Of a DNA stretch of 64,000 nucleotides, positions 41,520 through 51,288 are shown piece after piece; position 1 is the first letter of the stretch; each line of letters opens with the position of its first letter. The notes under the pieces are model-generated. The model saw only the letters and a list, made by a program, of their open reading frames with translations. It had not been told where the DNA came from and did not search any database. The DNA is from Sporosarcina ureae. GTDB taxonomy: Bacteria > Bacillota > Bacilli > Bacillales_A > Planococcaceae. The position numbers and the translations under genes were made by a program. The stretch is taken from contig NZ_CP015207.1 in NCBI RefSeq assembly GCF_002101375.1, positions 982,001 to 1,046,000 of the forward strand, read 5' to 3'.

Positions 41520-43117
41520 GATTCTTCACCTTTGTATGGAACACTTACAATAAATTGTGTGCCTTTTCCTTTCGTAGAAGATATAGTCCAAATGCCATCC
41601 AATTCATCCAATGCAATTTTAGCTAGATACAGCCCATAACCGCGTCCTTCACCTTTTGAAGACATCCCCTGTTCAAATACTTCTTCAATATTCTCTACGA
41701 GGATTCCAGGTCCATTATCATATACGCTGAATTCTAATCGGGACTCTTCATAATTAAGTGTCAATTGTAACTCGCCATCGACACGATCACTCACTGCTTC
41801 ACAAGCATTGTCTATTAAGTTTCCTAGTATCGTAATAATCTTATCCATATGCTCAACCTTTTTTAACGGAGGTAGCGGATGATCTCCATGTAACTTAATC
41901 TTTATCCCTGAGTCGCGTAATTCGCTTAACTTACTCATTAAATAGCCTGCAATGACGGGATCTTTGACTAGTCTTGAAACGATGCCTGTTTCCGTTTGGT
42001 AAGCATCTGAAATATAGGCGGTATACATTTTTAACTCATCATAGGATTTCGTATGAACCATCGCCATGATAATATGCAGTTTATTCATAAACTCATGCGT
42101 TTGATACCTCAGCGTTTCAGCGTATACCCTAGCCCCAGATAGCTGTTCCACCAGCGAGGTTAATTCGGATTTATCACGAAATATAGCAAGCGCTCCAACT
42201 AAGCTATCGTTAGAAATGACAGGTACTTGGGTAACCACGACATCCAGTCCATTTAATTTAAGCTCTTGATCATACTGAGGTTTTTTATGTTCGAGCATCT
42301 GCTGAAGTGGTAGCGAAGGAATAAAGGACTGAATAGGCTTTCCAACGGGGTTACCTCCCACGCCTGCATTACGGAAAAGCGTGATTGCTGCTTGATTCAC
42401 TAAGACAATTTCTGCCTTGTCATTAATGGCGACAATCCCATCGCTGACCGCTTCAAGCATCGACTCCCTTTCACGAAGTTGTTGAGCGATTTCCCTTGGT
42501 TCAAGTCCAAATAAAGTACGCTTCACTTTTTTCGCTAATAAAATGGCGCCAAATAAGCCAATCAATAAACCAAAGCCAATCCCGATAAAGCTCGCATTAA
42601 TACTAGCTAAAACACTAGTGCGGACATTATCCATCATAATACCAACAGCAACCACACCTATAATTTGGCCTTCAGACATGATCGGTACAAACGCTCTCAT
42701 TGACTTACCTAATGTTCCTGTAGCCATAGACGTGTACTGCTCTCCCGCAAATGCCTTGTCTTCGTCACCACCTACAAAGTATTGGCCGATGCGCTCAGCT
42801 ACTGGATGGGACAGGCGGATACGTTCATTATTCATTACTACGATGTATTCAACTTGTGTGTCGTTTTGCACAGATTTAGTGAACGTCTGGATATCTTCAA
42901 TTGGTCCTTTTCCCGTCAATCCATCAATCACTGACTGCGCATGACTGATAGTAACGGCAATATTCATCGCCTTTTCCGATTGAGATATCCTTGCTTGATC
43001 AGCTGCATTGCTACCAATTAAATAACCGGCTACTGACAGAGAAACAAGAACAACCATACACACCAAAGCCGTTAACCATACTTGCATACTAATCGGCTTT
43101 TTATTTAGTTTTTTCAT
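41516..43117 (-). CDS. Sensor histidine kinase, DcuS/CitA/MalK type
   Basis: 533 residues. A PASC-type ligand-sensing domain lies between two membrane helices (16-36 and about 172-192). It is followed by a PAS domain (MLEAVSDGIVAINDKAEIVLVN), an H-box (YQTHEFMNKLHIIMAM), and the N, G1 and G2 boxes (LGNLIDNACEAV, DNGPGI, GRGYGLYL). Dicarboxylates or citrate are the expected ligands. It is co-transcribed with the response regulator. Confidence 0.92.
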   Translation of the reverse strand: MKKLNKKPISMQVWLTALVCMVVLVSLSVAGYLIGSNAADQARISQSEKAMNIAVTISHAQSVIDGLTGKGPIEDIQTFTKSVQNDTQVEYIVVMNNERIRLSHPVAERIGQYFVGGDEDKAFAGEQYTSMATGTLGKSMRAFVPIMSEGQIIGVVAVGIMMDNVRTSVLASINASFIGIGFGLLIGLFGAILLAKKVKRTLFGLEPREIAQQLRERESMLEAVSDGIVAINDKAEIVLVNQAAITLFRNAGVGGNPVGKPIQSFIPSLPLQQMLEHKKPQYDQELKLNGLDVVVTQVPVISNDSLVGALAIFRDKSELTSLVEQLSGARVYAETLRYQTHEFMNKLHIIMAMVHTKSYDELKMYTAYISDAYQTETGIVSRLVKDPVIAGYLMSKLSELRDSGIKIKLHGDHPLPPLKKVEHMDKIITILGNLIDNACEAVSDRVDGELQLTLNYEESRLEFSVYDNGPGILVENIEEVFEQGMSSKGEGRGYGLYLAKIALDELDGIWTISSTKGKGTQFIVSVPYKGEES

Positions 43118-43168
43118 TTTTTCACCTATGGATTGTTTAAATTAAGTTCTACTATTGTAATCATATAG

Positions 43169-43200
43169 CAAAAAGAGAAGCGTGTGTAGCGCTTCTCTTA
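43169..43200 (-). terminator. Intrinsic terminator of the YdjM-like gene
   Basis: On the minus strand, AAGAGAAGCG / CGCTTCTCTT is followed by TTTGC. It lies beyond a REP-like copy that sits between it and the stop codon. Confidence 0.75.
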
Positions 43201-43205
43201 AGTGA

Positions 43206-43257
43206 GTACCAAATACTAACACAATTCTGAATTGCTCTTAAGTTGTGTCGGGACCTC
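43206..43257. repeat. REP-like palindromic element (copy 2)
   Basis: GTACC at the left, CACAATTCTGAATTG in the middle, and GTTGTGTCGGGACCTC at the right. The right edge contains the stop codon of the YdjM-like gene, so this insertion may have changed that protein's last residues. Confidence 0.6.
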
Positions 43258-43897
43258 AAAACTCCCGATTCCACAAAGGCAAAAACCATTTAACCCCGCG
43301 CCGATTAACAGGAAGAATTTTCATATCCGCAAGCATATGACTAACATACCCAGCAAGCCCTGCAGCAACCAGACCGTCGATCGGCCACTGCATATACAAA
43401 TGCTTCAAAATATACGCATAAAAGACAATCCCTATAATAGAATGCGTATACGATCTATGTGGCAAGAACGACGCAATAATAATATAACTACCAGCGAGTA
43501 AAATACCTAGCGACTGGTCAAGGACAAAACCGAGAAGCATGACGAGGATACCGGTAATGGTGAGCATCCGTCGCTGTGTGATGAGTCGCGACACAATGAG
43601 CAACAGAAGTCCGATACCTCCATACAGATAAATATCTTGGCTCAGTCCTTCTGTAAATACTTGATAGATGAGCGTCAGCAGAATAACGATGCCAGCAGTT
43701 TCCATAAGCCATTTGCTAACTTTCTTACTAAGTGTGATGCTGTTGCTCGCGAGTCCGTTCGTATCGAGATCCGGAACGACTCCGGATATTCCGCCAACTG
43801 CCGCGCCAATCAACGCAGTCTGGATGTCCGGCTGCACAGCGTATCCCGCAATGGCGCCGACCGCTGTGCCGATAAATAAATGTGAAGTGCCTTTCAT
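43256..43897 (-). CDS. YdjM-like membrane-bound metal-dependent hydrolase (DUF457 type)
   Basis: 213 residues. The N-terminus MKGTSHLFIGTAVGAIAGY with His6 and VVPDLDTNG, and the later LPHRSYTHSIIG and YVSHMLAD, supply the conserved His/Asp of the YdjM/DUF457 hydrolase family. Several membrane helices are predicted. The E. coli namesake is LexA-controlled. A LexA-box-like sequence lies 40-53 bases upstream here. The C-terminus ends at the edge of a REP-like repeat. Confidence 0.82.
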   Translation of the reverse strand: MKGTSHLFIGTAVGAIAGYAVQPDIQTALIGAAVGGISGVVPDLDTNGLASNSITLSKKVSKWLMETAGIVILLTLIYQVFTEGLSQDIYLYGGIGLLLLIVSRLITQRRMLTITGILVMLLGFVLDQSLGILLAGSYIIIASFLPHRSYTHSIIGIVFYAYILKHLYMQWPIDGLVAAGLAGYVSHMLADMKILPVNRRGVKWFLPLWNREF

Positions 43898-43936
43898 ATG
43901 TAAACCTCTCTAGCTGTATAGTGTACGGTCGAATTC

Positions 43937-43950
43937 AGAACGTATATTCG
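43937..43950 (-). promoter_or_regulatory. Possible LexA/SOS-like box upstream of YdjM-like gene
   Basis: AGAACGTATATTCG matches the Gram-positive consensus CGAACRNRYGTTYG at 12 of 14 positions; mismatches fall at positions 1 and 10. Family members are DNA-damage inducible in some species. Confidence 0.3.
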
Positions 43951-44066
43951 TTCCGTCTTTTCTAGTATAACGATTGATAGCTGAAATGGTAAACATTCTG
44001 CTACGTCAGGAATACAGTAGCCCTTGATCCCTCCGTTTCTATGCAGCAAACTCCCTGCACACAATC

Positions 44067-44098
44067 AAAAAACGACTGGACACTAGCCCAGTCGTTTC
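44067..44098 (-). terminator. Intrinsic terminator of atoE
   Basis: On the minus strand, AAACGACTGG / CCAGTCGTTT is followed by TTTGATTG. Confidence 0.8.
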
Positions 44099-44106
44099 AA
44101 GTTCAC

Positions 44107-45420
44107 TTAGAAGAAATACAAACCGATACTAATAATAACCCCACTCACTAACAGTATGAAAAGACAGAAGCCCATAATATCCTTTGCGCGAAGTCCCGCA
44201 ATGGCGAGTGCCGGCAAAGCCCAGAACGGTTGAATCATGTTGGTCCATGCATCGCCCCACGCAATAGCCATAGCTGTTTTTGAATAGCTAACGCCAAGTG
44301 TTTGCGCGGCATCGAGCATGATAGGAGCTTGCACTGCCCACTGACCGCCACCCGATGGTACAAAAAAGTTCACTAGGCCCGCCGCATAGAACGTAAACAA
44401 TGGAAACGTACTTGCCGTCGAAATGGAAACAAACCATTCGGACATGACGCCAGCAAGTCCTGAAGCAACCATCATGCCCATAATTCCTGCATAGAACGGG
44501 AATTGGATGATGATGCCACCGGCTGTTTTAACTGCAGTTGTAACCGCGGCAAGAAAACGTTTCGGTGTCCCGTGGAAAATAATGCCGAGTACTAGGAAAA
44601 TAAAATTCACAATGTTTAAGTTTAAATCGAATCCTTTGGTTAGGAAATGCTGAATGAGATAAATGAGACCGAGTGCGCCGATCAGCATGGAAATACTTAC
44701 ACTGTTTTCCAGTCTGCTAGCCGGCGTGTTATCTGTACTTTTCTCCACTTCAATATGTTCTTCTAATAGTTTCGGATCGACAGTAACGGTATCTTCAGGC
44801 TTTGGCATCATAAAACGATTCAAAATCGGAATGGCAATGAGTAGCGCCACGACAATAATCATATTATACGTTGAAAAGATTGTTTCAGATGTGCGAACGA
44901 CACCCATTATGTCAGCGAATGGATGATCTGCAGTCGCGATCGAAAGTGGAATGGTTCCACCTAAACCACCATGCCAAATAATCATACCGGAATAAGCACT
45001 TGCAATTAAAAGACGGTAGTCAACATTGGGTACTTTCTTTGCAATTTCCTTCGCGAAAAGGGCACCAATGACCAGACCGAACCCCCAGTTAATCCAACAA
45101 GCGATCAGTGCGACAACGGAAACAAGTATAATTGCGGAGCCAGGCGATTTTGCAACCCCTGCCAGCGTGCTCAATAGTTTCTTGAATATAGGGCTAATGG
45201 CCAAAACGTATCCTGCAACTAGCACGATCACCATTTGCATCGTGAACGATAACAGTCCCCAGAAGCCATCTCCCCAATGAACAATCATGTCGAGTGGACC
45301 CGAATCGGTGAATCCAAGACCGAGCGCGAATACAACCAGCGTTAAAATGGCAACGAAAATATACGGGTCTGGTAAATACCGCTCCATTAATGTGTTAGAC
45401 CATCTAGTTAACAGTTTCAT
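44107..45420 (-). CDS. atoE: Short-chain fatty acid transporter AtoE-like
   Basis: 437 residues with about 11 helices. WSNTLMERYLPDPYIFVAILTLVVF at the N-terminus, ACWINWGFGLVIGALFAKEIAKKV, and FFVPSGGGQWAVQAP are hallmarks of the AtoE family, which imports acetoacetate or butyrate. The ato/sco catabolic operon lies 8 kb downstream at 53.6-59.1 kb, with its own GntP permease. This gene is transcribed alone. Confidence 0.88.
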   Translation of the reverse strand: MKLLTRWSNTLMERYLPDPYIFVAILTLVVFALGLGFTDSGPLDMIVHWGDGFWGLLSFTMQMVIVLVAGYVLAISPIFKKLLSTLAGVAKSPGSAIILVSVVALIACWINWGFGLVIGALFAKEIAKKVPNVDYRLLIASAYSGMIIWHGGLGGTIPLSIATADHPFADIMGVVRTSETIFSTYNMIIVVALLIAIPILNRFMMPKPEDTVTVDPKLLEEHIEVEKSTDNTPASRLENSVSISMLIGALGLIYLIQHFLTKGFDLNLNIVNFIFLVLGIIFHGTPKRFLAAVTTAVKTAGGIIIQFPFYAGIMGMMVASGLAGVMSEWFVSISTASTFPLFTFYAAGLVNFFVPSGGGQWAVQAPIMLDAAQTLGVSYSKTAMAIAWGDAWTNMIQPFWALPALAIAGLRAKDIMGFCLFILLVSGVIISIGLYFF

Positions 45421-45671
45421 ACTAACCCTCCTATATCCTTAATTTCCATACAGATTTTTCTGTTAACTCAGTCTATATCCATTGAACTTATAAGTCTATC
45501 ATTTCATCTAGTAATCGGTTAATCCCGATTGAAAGCGATGCTGACTTCTTATCTCTATACCCACTGCGCAAGAACATGCTCTGAACTCAACTTGACGCAA
45601 GTATCCTGTATGTTTTTTTATACTTCCGGGTAATTTCTTCACAGTCTGTTTTACTAGAGTCACGCTATAGC
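45421..45671. other. Intergenic region upstream of atoE
   Basis: About 250 bases. A half-matching catabolite-response-like sequence (TTGAAAGCGATGC, 45529-45541) is present but too weak to call. Nothing else is seen. Confidence 0.3.
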
Positions 45672-45701
45672 AAATAGAGAAGCATACATAATGCCTCTCC
45701 T
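45672..45701 (-). terminator. Intrinsic terminator of the KstD-like gene
   Basis: On the minus strand GGAGAGGCAT / ATGCTTCTCT, with one mismatch, around a TATGT loop, followed by ATTTGC. Confidence 0.6.
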
Positions 45702-45754
45702 AAGCCAATTTTGTGATGACTTGGCACTTTATCTTGTCGCACAGCTCCATACCA

Positions 45755-47413
45755 CTAGTTCCCTTTGCAATGAAGGGCTGCGATATAACCGAATGTCATT
45801 CCAGGTCCGATTGTCGCACCAGGTCCCGGGTAGGATTCTCCCATGACGGCAGCTGAGCAATTGCCGCATGCATACAGTCCTTTGATTGGCGTGCCATCCT
45901 CTTTCAATACGCGGGCTTGAGTATCCATGACGACTCCGCCTTTTGTTCCAATATCACCGGGATATATTTTTAATCCGTAGAATGGCCCTTTGTTCAGCTC
46001 ATCTAAGTTGGGATTTTTCAGCGTAGGATCGCCGTAATACAGATCATGCTGGGTTTCACCTCTATGGAAATCCAAATCCTTTCCTGTCTCCGCAAAGCCA
46101 TTGAACCGATCCACTGTCTTCACGAGATTTCCATTCGGTATCGCTAATTTCTCTTCCAATCCTGCAATCGTGTCGCTTTTTAGAACCACACCGTGTTCAT
46201 AATAGGCTTTAGGAAAATCCTGTCCCGGAAACAATCCCGCAAATAAATGCCGTTTCTTCGCCTTATGATCGAGGATGATCCATGAATGAATGGCCTTTCC
46301 GTCGGTTCTGTCATTGTGTGCATACATCGTATCCACAAATTCGTGATATGGCGTCGGCTCATTGATATAGCGGTTCCCGTCTTGATCTGTGATAATCATC
46401 GATGGAATTGCCCGGTCAGCCACTAAGAAGAAAGGCATTCCTGTATGATCAATGATAGACGGCGCTCCCCAAACTTTGTCCATGAAGCCGAATTTCGCGC
46501 CAAGCTTCTCGGCCGGATCCAATAAATCTCCCGTTTGTCCTGGTGGAGAGGATGTCCAATTTTTATCCGTCGGAGCCGGAAGATACTTCTCACGATACGA
46601 TTGCTTCTGAGAGAAACCACCAGACGCGAAAATGACTCCTTTCGATGCCTTCACACGCGCTTCCTTGCCATCTTTCATAATCGTAATACCGACAATTAAA
46701 TCGTCTTCAATAATAAAATCGATGAACGGGCTATCTAGCCAAAGCTCGCCACCCAATTCTTTGTACGTCAACGCGAGTCTACCGATCAACGCTTGGCCCA
46801 AAGCTGAATAGTTGGCTCTAAAAATCAAGTGCTTGACTAGACGCCAACCGAGCGTCAGACTTCTCGTCTTTCCTTTCCATGTTCTAGTAATCATATTAAT
46901 ATGACGGAAATCTTGACCTGTCATGACAAATCCTTTCGTATCCATCGCGGGCGGCTTCATCCGCTCTCTCCAATCGCCTAGCTGATTAAGATTAAAGACC
47001 GTGGGCTCAATGGAACGCCCTTCTCCCTTTCCGCCTGCCAAATGAGGATAGTAGTCCGAGTAGTCTTTTGCATACGTAAACCGCATATGCTCGGAAGTTT
47101 CATGGAGATAGTCAAGCATCTCGATTCCTTTATTCAAATAGGTCTCTTTCATCTCGTCCGAAGTGTTGTCGCCGACCGTCGCGCCCAAATACGTCATGGC
47201 CTCTTGAAAACTGTCCTTTACTCCCCCTTCGACCAAATAGCGGTTGTTCGGAATCCATATCCCGCCTCCCGAAAGTGCCGACGCCCCTCCGAATCGTGAT
47301 TCCTTTTCAATTAGGATCGTCTTCAAGCCCTCTTTCTTTCCTGTGATCGCGGCCGTAAACCCAGATGCTCCAGAACCGACTACAATTACATCATATTCGT
47401 AATCCCACTTCAT
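45755..47413 (-). CDS. kstD: 3-ketosteroid delta-1-dehydrogenase-like flavoprotein
   Basis: 552 residues from the ATG at 47413 (AAAGGGGG upstream). The FAD motif is VVGSGASG. The C-terminal block GPFYGLKIYPGDIGTKGG, then GLYACGNCSAAVMGESYPGPGATIGPGMTFGYIAALH, is diagnostic of 3-ketosteroid 1-dehydrogenases, including the catalytic Tyr before PGD. No other steroid genes are near, so the substrate may be another cyclic enone precursor. It has no signal peptide and is transcribed alone. Confidence 0.85.
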   Translation of the reverse strand: MKWDYEYDVIVVGSGASGFTAAITGKKEGLKTILIEKESRFGGASALSGGGIWIPNNRYLVEGGVKDSFQEAMTYLGATVGDNTSDEMKETYLNKGIEMLDYLHETSEHMRFTYAKDYSDYYPHLAGGKGEGRSIEPTVFNLNQLGDWRERMKPPAMDTKGFVMTGQDFRHINMITRTWKGKTRSLTLGWRLVKHLIFRANYSALGQALIGRLALTYKELGGELWLDSPFIDFIIEDDLIVGITIMKDGKEARVKASKGVIFASGGFSQKQSYREKYLPAPTDKNWTSSPPGQTGDLLDPAEKLGAKFGFMDKVWGAPSIIDHTGMPFFLVADRAIPSMIITDQDGNRYINEPTPYHEFVDTMYAHNDRTDGKAIHSWIILDHKAKKRHLFAGLFPGQDFPKAYYEHGVVLKSDTIAGLEEKLAIPNGNLVKTVDRFNGFAETGKDLDFHRGETQHDLYYGDPTLKNPNLDELNKGPFYGLKIYPGDIGTKGGVVMDTQARVLKEDGTPIKGLYACGNCSAAVMGESYPGPGATIGPGMTFGYIAALHCKGN

Positions 47414-47551
47414 AAAAATCCCCCTTTGTTTATGACTTCCCATGCTTATATGTAGGCAACTCCACCGGTCTAGTAATCTAGTCGCCTTTAAGCTTGCATG
47501 TAAATTATATGCATGCTTACAGCTTACTAGTATGTATTATTGTAAATAAAA

Positions 47552-47600
47552 GGTAGGAACTGCTCAACCATTGTAAATTGGTTGAGAAAGCGCTACTTTT
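47552..47600. repeat. Inverted repeat in the kstD-amidohydrolase intergenic region
   Basis: CTCAACCA (47563-47570) and TGGTTGAG (47579-47586) form a perfect 8-bp stem with outer GTAG / CTAC, followed by TTTT on the plus strand. It lies between two divergent starts, where a terminator is unexpected. It could be an operator, or a leader hairpin of the amidohydrolase gene. Confidence 0.5.
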
Positions 47601-47795
47601 GAATCATTTATTGAAATATCTATGCAAATCTCCACATAGCAGATGGCCAGACTACTTACATTCATAGTACATCTTGACCGTTGACAATATATAGAATTCT
47701 CTGTAAATTATTACTAGCAAGATATTTTTTCCAGGAAAGGAGAAAATGGATAAAAAGCAGAAACTTACTTACATATATGGAAAAGAGGATGGATT

Positions 47796-49535
47796 ATGGC
47801 TAACAAACTGATGATCACCACCACGCTTGTACTCGCTAGTGTAATTCTACTAGGTCTTTCTGCAAAAACTTTACCGAAGAAATTGGACCCCCTTGCTCCC
47901 GACACCATCTACCATAACGGAACTGTCTTGACGATGGACAGCGATGAATCTTCGGCTGAAGCCATCGCTGTAAAAAACGGCAAAGTCATTGCAGTCGGTA
48001 CTGACAAAGAGATGAGTCAATTGCAAGGACGGGATACCGTCATGAAAGACTTAAAAGGAAAAACGATACTTCCCGGATTTTATGATACGCATAGTCATTT
48101 CCCAGCTTCCGGATTACATGACATCGTCTTTGCTGATTTGAACAGCCCACCCGTCGGCGAGATTACTAGCATCGCAGATTTGATTGATGTTATGAAAGAG
48201 TGGGGGAAAGATGCTGCAGAAGGTGAATGGATACAAGGTCAAGGTTATGATCAAACGCTTATGAAAGAAGGAAGACATCCGACACGCGAGGATTTGGATA
48301 AGATTTCAACTACGCATCCCATCCACATCATGCATTCATCCGGCCATTTAGCTGTCGTAAATTCGAAAGCATTACAATTGGCAGGAATTACGAAAGAAAC
48401 AGCCGACCCTAAAGGCGGCACGATAGTCAGAGATCCGAAAACAGGAGAACCGAATGGAATTTTAGAGGAGCATGCGACGGATCTAGTGAGCAAGATCATT
48501 CCTCCTATTACACAAGAACAAAATGAAAGCGCTACAATTCATGCCGTGGAACAATATGCCTCAGCAGGTGTGACGACTTCCATTATTGCAGGTGTAGATA
48601 AAGCCGCTATGAGAAACCTTCAAAATCTTATAGAACGCAATGTAATTCCTATTCGAATCACCGCCATGGGAGCTGGCTGGGGTGGAATGATATCGCCTGG
48701 TGAAGAAGGTGGATTCACGACAGGATTCGGTAGCGACAGGTTCAAACTAGGACCAGTAAAAATTTCTTATGATGGCTCTATCCAAGGGTACACGGGGTAT
48801 TTAACAGAACCCTATCATAAGACACCTGCTAATGACCCTGATTATAAAGGGTATCCTGGAATGGATAAAGAAGTACTGATCGAACGCGTAAAAACTCTCC
48901 ATCAAGCTGGATACCAAATTGCAGTTCACGGAAATGGCGATGCGGCCATTGACGATATTATTGAAGCATACCGGATCGCTCAAGAAGAATTTCCGCGCCC
49001 TGATGCCCGCCATAGAATCGAACATGCACAAATGGTTAGAGAAGATCAGCTGGATTCCATGAAAGAACTCGGGATCACCCCATCCTACTTCGTCTCCCAC
49101 ACGTATTATTGGGGTGATCAGCATCGAGACACATTTATGGGCCCAGAGCGCGCTTCTAGAATGAGCCCTCTCCAATCGACAATTGACAGAGACATCAAGT
49201 TTTCTATCCATTTAGATACATTCGTTGTGCCGATGTCTCCGCTACAGGCTATTTGGTCAGCAGTAAACAGGACATCAAGAAGTGGTGAAATCATTGGTCC
49301 TGAACAACGAATCACGCCTATGCAAGCACTCAAGTCCGTAACAAGCGATGCGGCTTGGCAAAACTTCGAAGAACAGAAGAAAGGTTCAATCGAAGTCGGA
49401 AAACTAGCAGATTTCGTGATTTTGGATGAAAATCCACTAACGGTCAAGCCTGAAAAAATCAAGGATATCCGTGTACATGAAACGATAGTCAATGATCAGA
49501 TCATTTTCCCCGTCTCGACTAGCAGTAGTAAGTAA
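47796..49535 (+). CDS. Exported amidohydrolase family protein (YtcJ-like)
   Basis: 579 residues. A signal or anchor helix (5-22) is followed by an amidohydrolase-3 domain: ILPGFYDTHSHFP (HxH metal site), AVHGNGDAAIDDI and HRIEHAQMV, with the catalytic-Asp region near the C-terminus (PMQALKSVTSDAAW; KLADFVILDENPL). Members hydrolyse imides, formamides or cyclic amides. Location outside the cytoplasm is unusual for this family. It may act on an exogenous nitrogen source. Confidence 0.87.
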   Translation: MANKLMITTTLVLASVILLGLSAKTLPKKLDPLAPDTIYHNGTVLTMDSDESSAEAIAVKNGKVIAVGTDKEMSQLQGRDTVMKDLKGKTILPGFYDTHSHFPASGLHDIVFADLNSPPVGEITSIADLIDVMKEWGKDAAEGEWIQGQGYDQTLMKEGRHPTREDLDKISTTHPIHIMHSSGHLAVVNSKALQLAGITKETADPKGGTIVRDPKTGEPNGILEEHATDLVSKIIPPITQEQNESATIHAVEQYASAGVTTSIIAGVDKAAMRNLQNLIERNVIPIRITAMGAGWGGMISPGEEGGFTTGFGSDRFKLGPVKISYDGSIQGYTGYLTEPYHKTPANDPDYKGYPGMDKEVLIERVKTLHQAGYQIAVHGNGDAAIDDIIEAYRIAQEEFPRPDARHRIEHAQMVREDQLDSMKELGITPSYFVSHTYYWGDQHRDTFMGPERASRMSPLQSTIDRDIKFSIHLDTFVVPMSPLQAIWSAVNRTSRSGEIIGPEQRITPMQALKSVTSDAAWQNFEEQKKGSIEVGKLADFVILDENPLTVKPEKIKDIRVHETIVNDQIIFPVSTSSSK

Positions 49536-49540
49536 CTCAA

Positions 49541-49580
49541 ATAAGGGAAAAGCTTTTTGAAGCTTTTCCCTTATTGCTTT
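49541..49580 (+). terminator. Intrinsic terminator after amidohydrolase gene
   Basis: AATAAGGGAAAAGCTT / AAGCTTTTCCCTTATT, perfect 16-bp stem with a 4-base loop. Confidence 0.88.
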
Positions 49581-49771
49581 TCCTCACCTTCTAAAAGGTA
49601 GATCACATTTGCCAGCTGTGCTACATCCATTCAACATGGTTTTAACATTTTATTGGCACGTAGTATACTTCGCTTAGTTAGACATTAAACTATATAGTTG
49701 ATTCAACTTTAATTAGGGCGTATATTGGCCTTGTACAAATTAATAAATACTGACATAAAAGGAGTGTTTTC

Positions 49772-50545
49772 ATGATAGGAATTATGGAAGGTAAAGCAGG
49801 ATTAGTTACAGCATCGGGGTCAGGAATAGGTAGAGCAACTGCAGTCGCATTGGCAAAAGCGGGTGCGAAAGTCATGATTTCAGATGTGAGTGAAGAAACA
49901 GGGCACGAAACTGTACAAATTATTAAAGACCTTGGCGGTGAAGCAGCCTTTTTCAAATGTGACGTAAGTGACGAGGAGCAAGTAATTCAACTCGTCAATA
50001 AAACGGTTGAAACATTTGGCAAGCTCGACTTTGCCCATAACAATGCGGGCATTAACAAAGGGCAAAAGCCAATTGGTGAATTGGATTCAAAAGACTGGGA
50101 TATTACATTGAAAGTCAATTTGTACGGCACATTTTACTGCATCAAGCATGAAGTAAATGCTATGCTGAAAACTGGCGGTGGTGCAATCGTCAACACATCA
50201 TCAGGTTCGGGTCTTCAAGGCTCTCCAAATATGGCACCATATACTGCATCCAAACATGCTATTACCGGTTTAACTAAGTCAGTTGCATTGGAATACGGTC
50301 AAAAAGGAATTACGATTAACTCAATCGCTCCAGGTGCTACGATTACACCAGCGATTGAAAACTGGTCTAAAACTTCCACTGCACAATACGAGGCAGTACT
50401 TGCATCCCTTCCAGCTGGAAGAATGTCTACCGCAGAAGAACAAGCAAATGCCGTCGTATTCCTATGCTCAGACCTTGCAAGATCCATTAGTGGTGTAACA
50501 CTTGCAGTAGATGGCGGATATACCGCGGGTAATATGCAACAGTAA
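49772..50545 (+). CDS. Short-chain dehydrogenase/reductase (SDR)
   Basis: 257 residues with AAAAGGAGTG upstream. Cofactor motif SGSGIGRA, structural NNAG, and catalytic Ser/Tyr/Lys (NTSSGSG, YTASKHA) are all present. It is a classical SDR of the 3-oxoacyl reductase/glucose dehydrogenase type; the acidic residue at the end of beta-2 (MISDVSEE) favours NAD. The substrate is unknown. Monocistronic. Confidence 0.9.
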   Translation: MIGIMEGKAGLVTASGSGIGRATAVALAKAGAKVMISDVSEETGHETVQIIKDLGGEAAFFKCDVSDEEQVIQLVNKTVETFGKLDFAHNNAGINKGQKPIGELDSKDWDITLKVNLYGTFYCIKHEVNAMLKTGGGAIVNTSSGSGLQGSPNMAPYTASKHAITGLTKSVALEYGQKGITINSIAPGATITPAIENWSKTSTAQYEAVLASLPAGRMSTAEEQANAVVFLCSDLARSISGVTLAVDGGYTAGNMQQ

Positions 50546-50560
50546 TTTATATAAATTATA

Positions 50561-50600
50561 GAAAAAGTGGATCAGGTAGGAAACCTGGTCCACTCTTTTT
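50561..50600 (+). terminator. Intrinsic terminator after SDR gene
   Basis: AAAAAGTGGATCAGGT pairs with ACCTGGTCCACTCTTTTT with one bulge and a short loop. Confidence 0.82.
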
Positions 50601-50622
50601 ATTGTTTGGCACTTACCTGAGA

Positions 50623-51288
50623 TTACAGACTCGGTATGCTGTGAACTAAACTCCATGAATTACTATCCGTCAATTCATTCATTTTCACTTCAATATCTCC
50701 GCCTAAATAAAGTGTTTCGCCTTGTACTGCGATAACCATCGCCTGTAGAGGGGGAACACTGTTGTTAGATTGGTAGACATCACCTACTTTAGGTATATGC
50801 GCTTCAGGTGTGAGGATTTCCAACTGTTCGTTTCCATGTTCAGTTATATAATTGACATCTGGTACTTCCAAATCAATAATATTCGCGCCTTCCTTAAACC
50901 CAGGGATCATCACCCAATATTCATTATGTTTAATTCCATTGGATTTATTGCTGATGACGCCGTTTCGTTCAATGGAAGACACCATTTCAATCGCGTGGAG
51001 ATAGTGATAATCTAAAGAATCTGGCTGAGGGTTGATGATTAAAATATAATCGCCTACTTTAGCCTTCTCATCTTTATGCAATGTATACCGTTTATGATTC
51101 ACTACAAAACTGTCCATATGTTTTGGTTTATACAAAGTAATTTCTTTAGCCGTTGCCAGTTGTTGTTCAAAATCTTCTAGTCGAACCAAGTGAACCGACT
51201 GCTTAAAAAAAGCTTTCACAGAGTAGACTTGATGCAGCTTATTTTGGTAATACACAAATTGGCCTTTTCTAACATTTAAAAGATTCAA
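50623..51288 (-). CDS. Hypothetical protein with repeated small beta domains
   Basis: 221 residues from a TTG with AAGGTGTG upstream. The sequence suggests two or three SH3/KOW-like beta modules (VRKGQFVYYQNKLHQVYSVK; KVGDYILIINPQPDSL; PKVGDVYQSNNSVPPLQAMVIAV). No signal or membrane segment. I recognise no named family. Confidence 0.72.
   Translation of the reverse strand: MNLLNVRKGQFVYYQNKLHQVYSVKAFFKQSVHLVRLEDFEQQLATAKEITLYKPKHMDSFVVNHKRYTLHKDEKAKVGDYILIINPQPDSLDYHYLHAIEMVSSIERNGVISNKSNGIKHNEYWVMIPGFKEGANIIDLEVPDVNYITEHGNEQLEILTPEAHIPKVGDVYQSNNSVPPLQAMVIAVQGETLYLGGDIEVKMNELTDSNSWSLVHSIPSL

Noticed and set aside
45529-45543. Catabolite-response-like sequence upstream of atoE
   Set aside because: The left half matches the consensus but the right half does not; too weak without experimental support.
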